A DNA stretch of 64,000 nucleotides from Astragalus membranaceus (lineage: Eukaryota > Streptophyta > Magnoliopsida > Fabales > Fabaceae), in assembly GCA_039519185.1 (NCBI GenBank), contig CM076850.1, positions 159,508,462 to 159,572,461 of the forward strand, read 5' to 3'. Made by a program: the position numbers and the translations under genes. How positions within the stretch are numbered: position 1 is the stretch's first letter; each line of letters starts with the position of its first letter. Positions 33,765 through 45,475 of the stretch are shown here, in pieces. The notes below the pieces were generated by a model. It made no database searches, was not told the DNA's origin, and worked only from the letters and a program-made list of their open reading frames with translations.

Positions 33765-34310
33765 ATGTCTAAGGATATGCAATCACACCCTAGTTTTGGG
33801 GCTCAGGTTCCCATCCTCAATGGGAAGAATTGGGATAGATGGTGCCACCAAATGAAAGCAGTCTTTGGCTGCCAGGGAGTGTTAAAAGTTGTCAGAGATG
33901 GTGTGACACCAGTGACAGCCCCTGCTACTGCAGAGGATGATGCAAAATATGAAGAAGAAATCCAGAAAGATTGGAAAGCATTACATCTAATTCATATAGG
34001 ATTAGATGATAGTAATTTTGATAGAGTTAGGGGAGTTTAGAGTACCAAGAAAGCTTGGGACACTCTTGATTCCTACTATAATGGGGCAACTGAGGTAAAA
34101 AAGGAAAAGTTGCAAGCCCTTAGAGCCTAGTATGAAGCTCTTAAGATGAAGAGTGATGAGGATGTTGTCTCATACTGTGGCCGTGTGAAAAAGATTACTA
34201 ATGCTATGAATCTAAATGGACATAGTCTTACAGATGAAGAAATCTGTAGAAAAATTCTAAGATCTCTAACTAAACGTTTCTATGTGTGTTAACAGTTTAG
34301 AAGACACCAT
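33765..34310 (+). pseudogene. copia-2 gag, with in-frame stops and a frameshift
   Basis: ATG at 33765: MSKDMQSHPSFGAQVPILNGKNWDRWCHQMKAVFG, a copia gag start like that of copia-1. A TAG at 34038 (after DRVRGV) and a second TAG near 34128 (LRA-stop-YEALKMKSDEDV) interrupt it. Near 34285 a frame change links the gag core (ILRSLTKRFYV) to the following long pol frame. Confidence 0.85.
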
Positions 34311-36990
34311 AAATATAGAAGATCTAAAGGTGGAACAGCTTCAGAGTAGATTGGAGGCTAAGGAGATTAGATTAAATCTAATGAATGATGACAGTGATGA
34401 TGACACAGCATTCTTCATCAAAGGGAAGTCCAAGAAGAAAAGAGGTAAGGACAATTCTAACAAAAACAACCAGCAAGGTAAAGGTAAGGGGTCTAAACCT
34501 AAATCTGGGAATTTTGTGGGAAAGGCTGAGAACTCTAAGTCTAGTGACAACTCTAAGAAAAAGGACAAATCTAATGTACAATGCTATAGATGTGATAAAT
34601 ATGGCCATTATGCAAATGAATGTCTAACTAAACCTAAGTCTAAATCTAGTGTGAATGAAGCTAACATAGCAAAACAAGATTCAGATTCAGATAATGAACA
34701 TGTTGTGTTTTCTATGTTTTCTGAAGAAACAAAGTCAAGTAGTGACTCTGTCATTAATGAAGTTACTGAGATAGAGCCTAAGGAAGACTCTGTCATGACT
34801 AAACTTGATCTAACTCTTAGTGAGGACTGTGTTGTACTAGTAGTTACTACCAGTGATGGAAAGACCATCACTGAAACCTGGTACTTAGATTCTGGTTGCT
34901 CTAATCACATGACAGGTAATAAAGGGTGGTTAGTTAACTTTGATTCAAGTAAAAGGACTACTATAAGATGTGCTTCTAACCAATCAATAGTATCTGAAGG
35001 GGTAGGGGACATACAATTCACTAAAGAAAATGGTCAAGTAATTACTATAAAGGGTGTGTTCTATGTGCCAGGAATCAGCTGTAATCTCATTAGCTTAGGA
35101 CAACTTGTTGAAAAAGGATTTTCAGTTTTAATGAAAAATTTAAAATTAAAATTGTTTGATGCTAATGTGAAGCTCATTCTGACCACACCTCTTGCTTCCA
35201 ACAGAACCTTCAAAACCAGCATAAGTGTAACTGAGACTGAGTGTCTCAGTGCCACTGCTGATGTTGAAGGTATATTGTGGCACAAAAGGTATGGGCACTT
35301 GAACACTAAAAGCCTAAGTGACCTAAGTACTAAAGGGTTGGTAATAGGTCTACCTAAGCTTAATCTTAGTAAGGAAGCTTGTACCAGTTGCTTAATGGGT
35401 AAACAACCTAGGAAGAGCTTTAAAACTAAAATGAGATATAACTCTAAGGATCTATTGCATGTTGTATATTCTGATCTTTGTGGACCTTTTGAAACACCCT
35501 CTATGGGGGGCAACAAGTATTTCATGACTGTTGTGGATGAATTTTCTAGGAAAATATGGTTGTACTTGTTGAAAACTAAAGGAGAAGCCTTAAGTGTGTT
35601 TAAAAGGTTTAAAACAATGGCTGAAAATCAATGTGGCAAAAAGGTCAAGGTATTGAGAACTGATGGAGGTGGTGAGTACACCTCAAAGGAGTTTGAGGAG
35701 TACTGCACTACTCATGGTGTTGTGCATGAGGTAACTTCACCTTACACTCCTCAGCATAATGGTATGGCTGAGAGAAGAAATAGAACAATTCCGGACATGG
35801 CCAGAAGTATGATTAAGACTAAGGGTCTACCTAATTGGTTATGGGCAGAGGCAGTGACTACCTCTGTCTACATACTGAATAGGTGTCCTACAAAGGGCCT
35901 AAGTGGCAAAGTTCCTGAATGTGTATGGAGTGGTGATACTCCAAATGTTTCTCACTTAAGGGTGTTTGGCTCTATTGTGTATAGCCATATACCTGATAGT
36001 AGAAGGACTAAGTTGGAGGATAAAAGTAAACCTCTAATCCTAGTGGGATACCATCCTACTGGTGCTTATAGGCTACTTAATCCTACCAATAATAAAATTG
36101 AAGTGTCTAGGGATGTGGTGATCCTAGAAGACAAGCAATGGTGCTGGGATAGTGTTGAACAGAGTGGTTCAACAGAAAGTTGCATTGTGAATGATGAAAT
36201 TCCTGTGGAAACTACACCTATGGGTGATGTTTCTGAGGAAGATGAGCCTATAAACAATGAGACATTTCCAAATTCTCCAGTAAGGGAGGATGACAGTTCT
36301 GAGAGTGATGCAGAACCTATTGTACTTAATGTGGAAGAAATTCCTAGGGGTCTTAGGCAAAGGCAACCTCCTAGAAACTTAGCAGATTATGAAATGTTTA
36401 ATGATGATGAGGTGGATGAGACTGGTAACCTCATCCACCAGGCAATGCTGGTTGATGTAGAGCCTGTGGACTTTAGAGAAGCTCTAAAGGATCCTAATTG
36501 GAAGAAGTCAATGGTTGAAGAGTTAAATTCTATAGAAAAGATTAAGACTTGGACACTATCTGTCTTACCTAAGGATAAAAATGCCATTTCTGTTAAATGG
36601 GTCTTCAAGCTGAAGTTGGATCCCAATGGCAACATAGTTAAGCATAAAGCTAGACTTGTTGCTAGGGGGTTCCAACAGAAGCCTGGTATAGACTTTGAGG
36701 AGGTTTTCTCACCTGTAGCTAGGCATGAGACCATTAGAATGGTCACTGCCTTAGCTTGTAGTAGGGGATGGGACTTACATCATTTAGATGTTAAGTCTGC
36801 ATTTCTGAATGGTCCTCTAGAGGAACTTGTTTTTATTTCTCAACCTCTTGGTTTTGAAATTAAAGGCAAGGAGGACTTGGTGTGTAAACTCCATAAAGCC
36901 CTATACGGTTTAAAACAGACCCCTAGGGCCTGGAATAAACGAATTGACACATTTTTTTATAAACAATGGGTTCAAAAAATGCACCACTGA
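34282..36990 (+). pseudogene. copia-2 pol part 1: zinc knuckle, protease, integrase, RT start
   Basis: 902-residue open frame. Gag C-terminus with zinc knuckle CYRCDKYGHYANEC; protease WYLDSGCSNHMTG; GAG-pre-integrase ILWHKRYGHLN and CTSCLMGKQPRKSF; integrase core with VVYSDLCGPFETPSMGG, VLRTDGGGEYTSKEFEEYC and HNGMAERRNRTI (D, D and E of DDE); a chromodomain-less copia C-terminus; then RT from VKWVFKLKLDPNGNIVKHKARLVARGFQQ to LYGLKQTPRAWNKRIDTFF. It ends in a stop because of one extra T in a T run near 36953. The next frame takes over with the expected INNGFKKCTTEFGVYV. Confidence 0.9.
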
Positions 36991-38002
36991 GTTTGGTGTC
37001 TATGTCAAAGGAACTCTAAATTCAGATATGTTACTAATATGTTTGTATGTGGATGATCTATTGGTGACAGGTAGTAAAGCTGCTGAAATAGAGAAGTTCA
37101 AATCAGCTATGGAAGCAGAGTTTGAAATGACCAATTTGGGGCAGCTAACCTACTTTTTGGGCCTTGAATTCTTATGGAAACCTGAAGGGATAGTCCTACA
37201 TCAGAAAAAATATGCTAAAGGGATTTTGACCAGATTCAAGATGGATGAGTGCAATGTGGCACTCAATCCAGCTGAAGGAATTCTAGCTAAGAAGGAGGGT
37301 GAAAAGGGAAACAAGGTTGATCCTACTCTCTATAGGCAAATCATTGGCTCTTTGAGGTATTTGTGCCATACAAGGCCTGATATCCTCTATGCCACTGGTA
37401 TGGTGAGCAGGTTCATGAATGAACCTCTGCAAATCCACCTAAATGCAGCTAAACGTATACTAAGGTATATACAAGGCACCATAAATTTTGGAGTGTTTTT
37501 TCCTAAGAATGGTTCTAAAGGATTTGAGCTGGTTGGATACTCTGATTCTGACTGGTGTGGTGACCAGTTAGACAGAAGAAGCACTTCTGGATATTTTTTC
37601 AAGTTTCAAGGGGCCCCAATATGTTGGAGCTCCAAAAAGCAAAGTATTGTTGCATTGTCTACATGTGAAGCTGAGTTTGTGGCAGCTTGCAGTGCTGCCA
37701 CTCAATCTGCTTGGTTGGAAACCTTACTTGGTGAACTTGGAGTTACCCTAACTCAGGTTCCTAAGTTACTGGTGGACAACAAATCTGCCCTTAACTTGGC
37801 TAAGAATCTTATTGGCCATGGGCGCACTAAGCACATAGAGACTAGATTTCATTATCTAAGGTCTCAAGTGTCTAATGGTAAACTATGCCTAGACTATTGT
37901 CCTACAAAGGAACAGTTGGCTGACATTTTTACTAAGCCACTAAAAGGTGAGCAGTTTTCTAAACTAAGGAGAGATCTAGGAGTGGTTGCCTTTAAACTTT
38001 GA
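36944..38002 (+). pseudogene. copia-2 pol part 2: RT catalytic core and RNase H
   Basis: 352-residue frame after the one-base shift. RT active-site block MLLICLYVDDLLVTGS, then LTYFLGLEF, KRILRYIQGTINFGVFF, RNase H with YSDSDWCGDQLDRRSTSGYFF and SSKKQSIVALSTCEAEFVAA, and the C-terminal RTKHIETRFHYLRSQV. The stop at 38000 lies before the polypurine tract. All catalytic residues are visible; only the upstream T insertion and the gag stops break the polyprotein. Confidence 0.9.
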
Positions 38003-38172
38003 AAGGCAATTTTCTAATGTCAGGCTCAGAGGCATGTTCTGAGTGTTTTTGATTCTAAGGCTAACACAGGGGCTTGTCCTGTTTAGGTTGCTCTCCTAAG
38101 TTTAGGTCTTGTAGTGTTTGTTATGTCTTTTTTGTACTCACCTATGTTGTATTAGTTTGGCTTAAGGGAGGA

Positions 38173-39559
38173 TGTTGAGTTTGGTGTAACCCAAACAAAT
38201 CAACAACCTAGGATTTTGCTAACTGTCGTATAAAACAAAACAGAAGGCAGTTGCAACCAGCAGTCAAACAGAAACTAACTACTTCAACTCTTTATCAAAA
38301 TTCAGTTTTATAACTGTTGGAGTTTGTTAGAGTTTGTTGTGATTCCTAAATCCTAACAGTTTATTCAGTTGAAGTCAGTTAGTACTATCTAACCACTCCT
38401 CAACTGAATATGACTGTTATACTCAGTGCCTAGTGTGTAGAAATATATCCATTGTACAGTTATGTAATACACAGAATTCACTTACAATCAATATACAATT
38501 TACAGTTTAAGAAATTTTCTAAGTGCCTTTTCTTTCTACGCTATTACTCCTTTAACCGTAAGCTCCAAAGTTCTTCACCTTCAGTTGACGTTTCTCAAGT
38601 TTCTGGCTGTGCAATCAAGGTGTGATTGTACCTCGCAGATCAAGTGAGAAACCAAATCAGAAGTGTATACTTTCAGTGATTGAACGTACGAAGATAAGAG
38701 AGAGTGAGGTTGAGAGATCATTGTTACCTTTAGTGAGGATTCTTGAAGGTGAACAAGTAGAAGGTTTCTGGTTCTGAGTTTCAAAGGTGAAACTCATCAA
38801 GTTCATGCAACAAAAATAGTGATTAGGGTTTTATTCAAGAAAGAGAATCAAAGGGCAAGAAATTACGAGAGAGCGTAATTTTACCTTTATTTGATCTTGT
38901 TCAAACCTTGCTCACACTTGCACCTGCGAAATCAAAGATTACAAAAATTAGGGTTTCGTCAATCGTGTGCAAATCAAAGGGAAAATCAAAGAAACTGTGA
39001 AAGAAAGTGAATTTCTACCTTAAGGAAGGTGGATCGAGAGCTTGATCGAAGAGATCAAGCGTTTCTGGAAAACTTAGGGTTTTCGGTTTATCGCGAAGTG
39101 AGAACTCAAGATTGTGATCTCAGTTTGCGTGAACTCAGATCAAAACCAAAGGGTTTTGATTCATCATCGTTCAGCCTCATCATTGATCGTGAAATCGAGC
39201 TTCAACGGAGCTTCAATCACTGGAGTGAGAGCGCCGTCCAAAGCTAGGTTTTCGTCGTAAAGAGAGAGAGCAGAGAAGAAGAAGAACGGAAAATCAAGAG
39301 AGAGGAAGTGAATCTTGAGTTTCTGAGAAGTGAGAAGTAAAGAAACAATCTTATATACCTCGGGTCAGGGACGACCCGCGAAATATCCATCATAGCCGGG
39401 TCCAGGTGCACAAGATCCAACAAACACTTTTGTTTGGCAGGGTTGATTTCATTATTGGGTTGGGCTCTGAAAGCTGGGCTTTCATTTCTACACCCCTCCC
39501 TCAGATCTAATCCATCTCCTGCAGTGCAAACAAAGAAAAGTGAGCAAAAAAATTCAAAA
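38173..39559 (+). repeat. 3' LTR of copia-2
   Basis: Near-identical to 30651-32038; starts TGTTGAG and ends attcaaaa, followed by ttttt. Confidence 0.92.
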
Positions 39560-39606
39560 TTTTTGGCATACTGTATCCTACTTTTATTTATATATAAAAA
39601 AAAATA

Positions 39607-39920
39607 GGCTAAAGTGCTCCCAGGGTCCCTTATCTTTATTTAAAGTAACGAATTAGTCCTTTATGTTTTTTTTGTCCCAAATAAGTCCTTTATCTTTCAA
39701 ATTTTTGACACATAAATCCTTTTCCGTTAACAATGCTGATTTATGTGTCAAAAAAAAGGATTTATGTGTTAAAAATTTGAAACATAAAGGACTGATTTGG
39801 GACAAAAAAGGATTTATGTGTCAAAAATTTAAAACATAAAGGACTGATTTGGGACAAAAAAAAGATAAAGGACCAAATCGTTACTTTAAATAAAGATAAG
39901 GGATCTTGGAGCACTTTAGC
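39607..39920. mobile_element. Small MULE-type MITE (~314 bp)
   Basis: The left end ggctaaagtgctcccaggg and the right end (reverse complement gctaaagtgctccaagat) are inverted repeats of about 45 bp (to agtaacg). Inside are alternating copies of aaaggactgatttgggacaaa words. The flanks are A-rich, so the target duplication cannot be read cleanly. Confidence 0.7.
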
Positions 39921-39949
39921 AAAAAAAAAATAAAAATAAAAGACTTCCG

Positions 39950-40378
39950 CCGTCACAACGTCACCATTCTTTGATTCGTTTCTACTCATTGTCACACTCC
40001 ATCTCGGTTGTAAAATTAACTTACACCAATCCTCGGCAATTTCAAAGGATAAGGACTCACCTCAGCAACCTCCACGATACCAGACTGCTCAAAAAGCAAA
40101 GCCAATTTCACACTATCAACATCGAAAGGCAGGTTTCCAACAAAGATCTTCAAATCTTCAGTTGGTTCTTCAAAATTCCCATCTTGATGAGAGGCTTAGC
40201 AGTATTAGAGATAAATGGGAATTTGGTTTTGGTGTAAAAAGTGAAGGTTGGGAGAGTAGGAAAGATTCTGTCATTGTGAGGCACTTGAAAGCAAGCATGG
40301 CAGTGATACGTTAATGTTCTGGGAACGGAAACAACATGGTTTCTGAAATTGAAATGAAGCAATGTTGCTGTGTAGTTT
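39950..40378 (-). pseudogene. Chloroplast ribonucleoprotein (RRM protein) gene fragment
   Basis: The minus-strand reading from about 40375 gives ATLLHFNFRNHVVSVPRTL, Ser/Thr/Phe/Lys-rich sequence typical of a plastid transit peptide, up to TAKPLIKMG. A frameshift near 40190 leads to EEPTEDLKIFVGNLPFDVDS, then VKLALLFEQSGIVEVAE and a GT donor near 40057. KIFVGNLPF is the RNP2 motif opening an RNA-recognition motif, and this order (transit peptide, acidic linker, RRM1) is that of chloroplast 28-33 kDa RNPs. The initiating ATG is absent (ACAGCA where ATGGCA would be expected) and the following exon is not recognisable. The MITE at 39607-39920 lies just beyond. A decayed fragment of a nuclear gene for plastid RNA binding. 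Confidence 0.65.
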
Positions 40379-41113
40379 CTTTCCCGGCTATATATTCAAA
40401 AAATAAATAAATTAAACCACGGATATTATGCTTCTCCCACGTGCTTTGTTCTTAAAATTCTTTTTGAAGAAGTTTATTTAGTAGAATCTTGATCTTTTTG
40501 TTTATGATTTTATTTATTTAATAATTGATGTATATTAAAATAAATTAACTGAAAATTAGTCTTTTAAAATGCACAAGATTTTTTTATGCAAAAATAGTCT
40601 TCAAAATCTTACACCTCATAAAAATTCCCCTTGTCAATTATAATTTATAAAGCCATGACATGAATATAGGGCATGATGAGCAATTGTGAGACACTTCAAG
40701 TGAGTTTATAGATACAGCTACGAGATGTTTAATTAGGAGCTTTTTAAGATAGCTTATGAAAACTATTAAATTTTATTTTCATCTTTTATTATATATAGAA
40801 GGTATAAATAAGTTTTACACCATTGATAATTAAATTGCAAATTGACATCGAGAATGCTCCTCAAAGCCAATTCTCCAATGTGTCACAACAAGGGCGATTT
40901 AAGGGAAAAATAATAAATACACGTCCTATATGGACTATCCTACTCAGCGTAATGTCATGCATACGTCAACAATAATTCACACCTGGACGCCAACATAATA
41001 GTGTGCATTTATCATACGTGATTTAAATGACAAATAATCAATGACAACCTTTATGGACAATAATATCAAATTATCATTTGAAGGAAAATGAATCAAGATC
41101 CATTTTGAGTCAT
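40379..41113. other. AT-rich intergenic DNA
   Basis: No gene, repeat or element border recognised before the CACTA element. Confidence 0.5.
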
Positions 41114-43200
41114 CACTACAACATTTTTGGTCTTTGGCAACATAGGCTTTTCCAACAGGTAAAAAATGTTGCCTACGAGATATTAGACAACATTCTAGAA
41201 CTGTTGCCATAAAATGAGCATTTTACACAACATCTTTTTTACAACATTGAGTAAATGTTATCTAAAAGCTATATAGCTACATTTTTAACTTGTAGCTAAA
41301 CCAATTTGTTTGCAACACTTGATAAATGTTCCCTCAAATTTAAATGAGGATAGTTGAGAAACGTTACCCTATATTTTTTAGAAGGCTACATTTCCTACTT
41401 GTTACCTTTTATTAGGATTTATTATTATTATTATTTAATTTTTATAGGCGGTACTTTTTTTGTCTTCCGAAAAGAAGGGCGCTAACTCTTCCCTCCTAGG
41501 TTTTTTTTTTGACAAAAATTACTTTCACAGCGCATGAAACTTCTTTCACATACAATTGAAAAACCCTATCACCAAGATTGTTTCATTCACCGCACACGTT
41601 CACAAGAAATCACAATAGTAGTTCCTCACGATTTCTCAGAAACTCCATCGGTCCTCACGGTTGCTCGATTCTTCCATCGTTCGCTGAGAAAAATCACAAT
41701 TGTTCACCACGCTTTGAAATTCCATCGTCACTACTCGATTGCTCGCTCACGCTCTTCACCACGCTCGTTAACTCTTCCCTCACAACTCGATTTCTCGCTC
41801 CTTACGCTGCTCCTCACTCCATTGTGTTTTCGATTTCCGCCCCTTTCACGAGATTCCTAAAATGTGCGTTTCTAGCTTTGAATTTCTGTTTCCCCTCTCC
41901 TTTCAAGCTTTCAACTTAAAGTTTCTTACTTCAGTGTTGGCTGTATTTGGTTTGAGGGTTAGGCAAAGAGGATGGAAGGGGGAGGATCAGTCCTGAAAAA
42001 GGAGTACAGAGAAAGGAAGCTCGAGAGAAGAAGGAGGAGGCAGTCAGAGATTCTTCATGGGCTGGTTTGAGGGTTAGTATGTTCTTTTTTTTATAATAGG
42101 GTTAGTGTGTTCTTACTTATAAAAGATTGGGGTTTTGGGAAATTTCAATTTAGGGTTTTTGGTCCCATTGTAAATGAATGTCCAGTTTGTTTTGCTTAAG
42201 CAGTTTATCACTTGTTTCTTTTGAGGCATTGGTTTGACTAGTTATTTTACTCTTGTGGTAAGTAACTCAAATATCTGGAGTATATCCAGGTTATTTTCTT
42301 TACGTGTAATGCAATGTGTTTATAGTTTTTTTTACCAAAGCAATGTGTTTATAGTTGACAATGCTGTATGTGATATTCCTCGATGATGTCCAATATTTTG
42401 CTAAGTATTATGTTTGAAATTTATAAAAAATCATCTTGCAAAATTTGTATAAGCATGTCATAGTTTATCATTTTAAATATGTGCATCTTGAAGTTTCGTT
42501 GATTTCAAAATCTTATAACACAGCAAATCTCAACACCTTGGAGGTGACTACCGTGTCTCCATATTCTGAAACTTTAGCAGTCAAAAGGAAAAGGTTCCAA
42601 AACTCTAGTTGTTGGGGTATAAGTCTGATGCAATTTAATAAAGACATCTCTTAAACTTAATTACCTATTTGAATAGTTAGAGGTAAACACCGAGTAAGCA
42701 AATGGTGTCCCCAAATCTAATAATTAGAGTCAAGTGAATCAATGGATTTCATCAGTTACAATTGCTGAAAGTTTAATTTCTTGAAGGTGGAAATGGTTAC
42801 CCTAGGTCTAAAACCTTACATGTTGCAGAACATGGATTCACAGAGGCAGAGTCCTATCTTATATGTAAGCCATGACAGCTGCAAGAGCAAAGTATGAAGG
42901 CTCTTTTGTGAATAAGAACCTTGATAGTTTAATTTGTCAATTCATATTGCTTTAATTCCTTTTCAGTATGTTTGAAAGAATGCTTCACTGCATTATTGGG
43001 ATTCAATGGATGAGCTCTTTTTATTCCTATTGTGTGACTCTTTCTTTTACTTGTACAATTAATGCTGTCATGAAACAGAAATTTATGCTGTCATGAGTAG
43101 ATTGCACTGGAGCCTGGATAGTCAAGATTAGCATTTTGGATTTAAACAATACATGGCATCTTAGAACCTTATGCCTGATAAGTTTTCGTTCCTGTTGCAG

Positions 43201-43753
43201 GAGAGAGTAATCGGCACACTTGACTGGGAATTGTCTACCCTTGGTAACCAAATGTCCGATGTAGCATATAGCTGTTTGGTATGTAGTATGTACTATATAC
43301 TCACTTTTGTGAATCAAGAACATAAAGATGTGTTTGTTACATTGCACTGCATAGTTGTGTTGCACCTGCCTTTTTTTTATATCTTGATAGTTCTTGTTTT
43401 CATTTATTCTGTCGACTTGTTAAAGTGATACTACCTCCAGTCCACTTTATAAGAGACAATGCAGTTTTTGGTACATTGAATAATAACTAATGTATTATAG
43501 ACAAAATACATCAGTTATTCAATGTACCAAAAGCTGCATTGTGGACCGGAGGAGTATTAAAATGGAAGCATATATACCTAGCCGTTGATTAGTGGAGTTA
43601 CCAGTGTAATTCATGTACTTTTTTTTTTCTCTTTGGCAGCCGTATATTACAGATGTTGGGCAAGACAGATTACATGATGGAATGGAACGTTCTGGATTAC
43701 CAGAGGGAATTCCTTCACTACCAGAATATTTGGCTGAATATTGCTCTGTGGCA
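43201..43753 (+). pseudogene. IBR3/ACAD10-like acyl-CoA dehydrogenase gene fragment (two exons)
   Basis: Exon 43201-43278 follows an AG acceptor (ctgttgcag) and encodes ERVIGTLDWELSTLGNQMSD then VAYSCL before a GT donor. Exon 43640-43753 follows tttggcag and encodes PYITDVGQDRLHDGMERSGL, then PEGIPSLPEYLAEYCSVA before gtaagt. Both exons are whole numbers of codons (26 and 38). The sequence matches what I know of the N-terminal phosphotransferase-like (APH) domain of plant IBR3, a peroxisomal acyl-CoA dehydrogenase-like enzyme involved in indole-3-butyric acid response; IGxLDWE is the metal-binding segment of APH-type kinases. Only this short piece is present, inside the CACTA element, so it is cargo. 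Confidence 0.78.
43431..43554. mobile_element. Stowaway-like MITE (124 bp) in the captured IBR3 intron
   Basis: Starts ctacctccagtccacttta and ends in the reverse complement (gtggaccggaggag); flanked by TA on both sides (43429-43430 and 43555-43556). Almost the whole element is self-complementary. Confidence 0.85.
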
Positions 43754-44729
43754 GTAAGTGCTGCAACTATAATATATATTTTCAATTTGGATTTTTCATA
43801 TCAACTATGAGGTATGAATGTGATAGATCAAAGAAAATTATGTGTTGTGATATTGTGATGGAGTTTAGATTCAAATTGAAATCAAAACTACCAATAATCC
43901 AAAAATAAAAATCCCTATCCATAGCATGTACAATAATATTTGTCTTTAAGATTAGGATATAGGGCTACCTAGAAAGGATGAAGATATGAAAATCCAAACA
44001 AGGGTTCGTGTATGTGGGGGTGAAGGAGAGAAACTATCCACATTCCCTATGGGTTTGTTACTGAAGAGTAGTAGCTAAGTGCCCTCCTACTCTCTGGTTT
44101 GTTACTGAAGATTGAGCATTCTTTAAATTTAACTGGCAGTTTCCAGTTAACACTCCAAGTTGGTTACTGAAGATTGAGCATTCTAGCTAAGGGCTTTGTT
44201 GATTTTCTGGGTATTCTATAATGTGGCTTTCTGTTGATTATGTTTTGTTAATAGCTGTAATCAAGTCTACAAGTAATTCGTTAATTTTCATTTTAATTGT
44301 TGAACAACAAACCCTGCATTTTCACCCCATTTTGAATGATCAATTGCCAAACCAGTATGGCGGACCTGTAGGCTATGTCATTTAGGGCCTGTGAAACTGT
44401 AATTCATGACATTGTTTTACTATTAGATGTCAGGTTGTGTGAAGTTGGTTTCTCAGTTTTGTTGTTTAGGGTATAAGGAAGATTTATCTAATTCATTGAC
44501 ATTTCCACCAGAACGTTCTTAGTGGGATCATCAATCAATTTATTAAGCCATGCCTAGCTTCACTGAATATAGGGGATCAATGAAATTTTGTCAAGTCATG
44601 CCCTTCTATTTCTGAACTCACTTGTGCTGTCTGAATGGAGAAGCATGCTTGGCAATGACAATATCAGATCTGCTAGTGCTGTTACATAGCATCTCTTGAT
44701 GAGGTGGGATCAGGGATCACAGTGATCAT

Positions 44730-45155
44730 CACTTACTTGAAACCTGACAATGAAATTCCAAGTGCTGGCTTGAATGCTTCAGTTGATTATGGGCATTATC
44801 AAGAGGGTCAAGGTTGTGATGCATCTGTGGTAAATAACACGAGTGAGCAAGATCTGAATAGCAGTGAGTATTGGGAGAGTCTTTATCCTGGCTGGAAGTA
44901 TGATTACAACACTGGTCAATGGTATCAAGTAAGTGATGATAATAATGCAACAGTCACTACTCAGGGAAGCTCAGAAGTTAACCAGCTTCGGGTTGGACAA
45001 CTGTGTTTGATGCTAAAGCAGAGGTTTCTTATATGCAACAAACTGCACAGTCTGTTGTTGCTGGAACTTTAGCTGAATTTGGCACTGTTGAAAGTGTGCC
45101 TAGCTGGAATCAGGTTTCACAAGGGAATACTGGGTATCCCGAATTAGTGCAGAAT
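44730..45155 (+). pseudogene. SEC16-like (COPII coat assembly) gene fragment, frameshifted
   Basis: Encodes SSEYWESLYPGWKYDYNTGQ then WYQVSDDNNATVTTQGSSEVN. After a frameshift near 44990 comes TVFDAKAEVSYMQQTAQSVV, then AGTLAEFGTVESVPSWNQVS and QGNTGYPEL. The YPGWKYD-NTGQWYQV and YMQQTAQSV...WNQVSQ...GYPE sequences are hallmarks of the N-terminal region of plant SEC16 (MAG5), which organises ER exit sites. Only about 130 residues are represented, unrelated to the neighbouring IBR3 piece. Capture by the CACTA element is the simplest explanation. Confidence 0.78.
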
Positions 45156-45289
45156 TAGCCCTGGAATTAGTGTGGAATCATTGGAAGATTTGATTGGAAT
45201 ATCTCCTGGAGACATAAATAGTTCGCCAAAGATTGTTCGACAACCACATTCTTCTACATCTACACACGTTCCACATTGTAGAAAGGTAA

Positions 45290-45332
<43 letters not shown>

Positions 45333-45475
45333 ATTGTTTTATTATATCTACATCATTCAAAAAATTATTACATTATAACTGTTTTTCATTCTTATATGCA
45401 GAACGATATCATTGGAGAAGATGAAGATGATGTGTTGGAAGATTATCTCGATGAGTTTCAAGATGAAGAACTTTG
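45156..45475 (+). pseudogene. Unassigned C-terminal exons within the CACTA element
   Basis: A frame reads SGISVESLEDLIGISPGDIN then SSPKIVRQPHSSTSTHVPHCRK up to a gtaact donor at about 45285. After a (TA)n-containing intron with acceptor atatgcag (near 45402) it gives NDIIGEDEDDVLEDYLDEFQ then DEEL and a stop. Coding character and splice signals are suggestive. I do not recognise the family; it could be the end of the element's own protein or a third captured fragment. Confidence 0.4.

Larger units (their letters stand above)
30651..39559 (+). mobile_element. Ty1/copia LTR retrotransposon (copia-2), interrupted by a Pack-MULE
   Basis: LTRs are 30651-32038 and 38173-39559, both starting TGTTG and ending attcaaaa. 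PBS tggtatcattgagc follows the 5' LTR directly, and a purine tract (taagggagga) precedes the 3' LTR. The flank ttttt on both sides fits a 5-bp duplication, but it is a homopolymer. The LTRs differ by about 18 substitutions over ~1388 bp (my count by eye). The internal region is interrupted at 32107-33653 by a later MULE insertion and holds gag and pol with several lesions. Confidence 0.92.
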
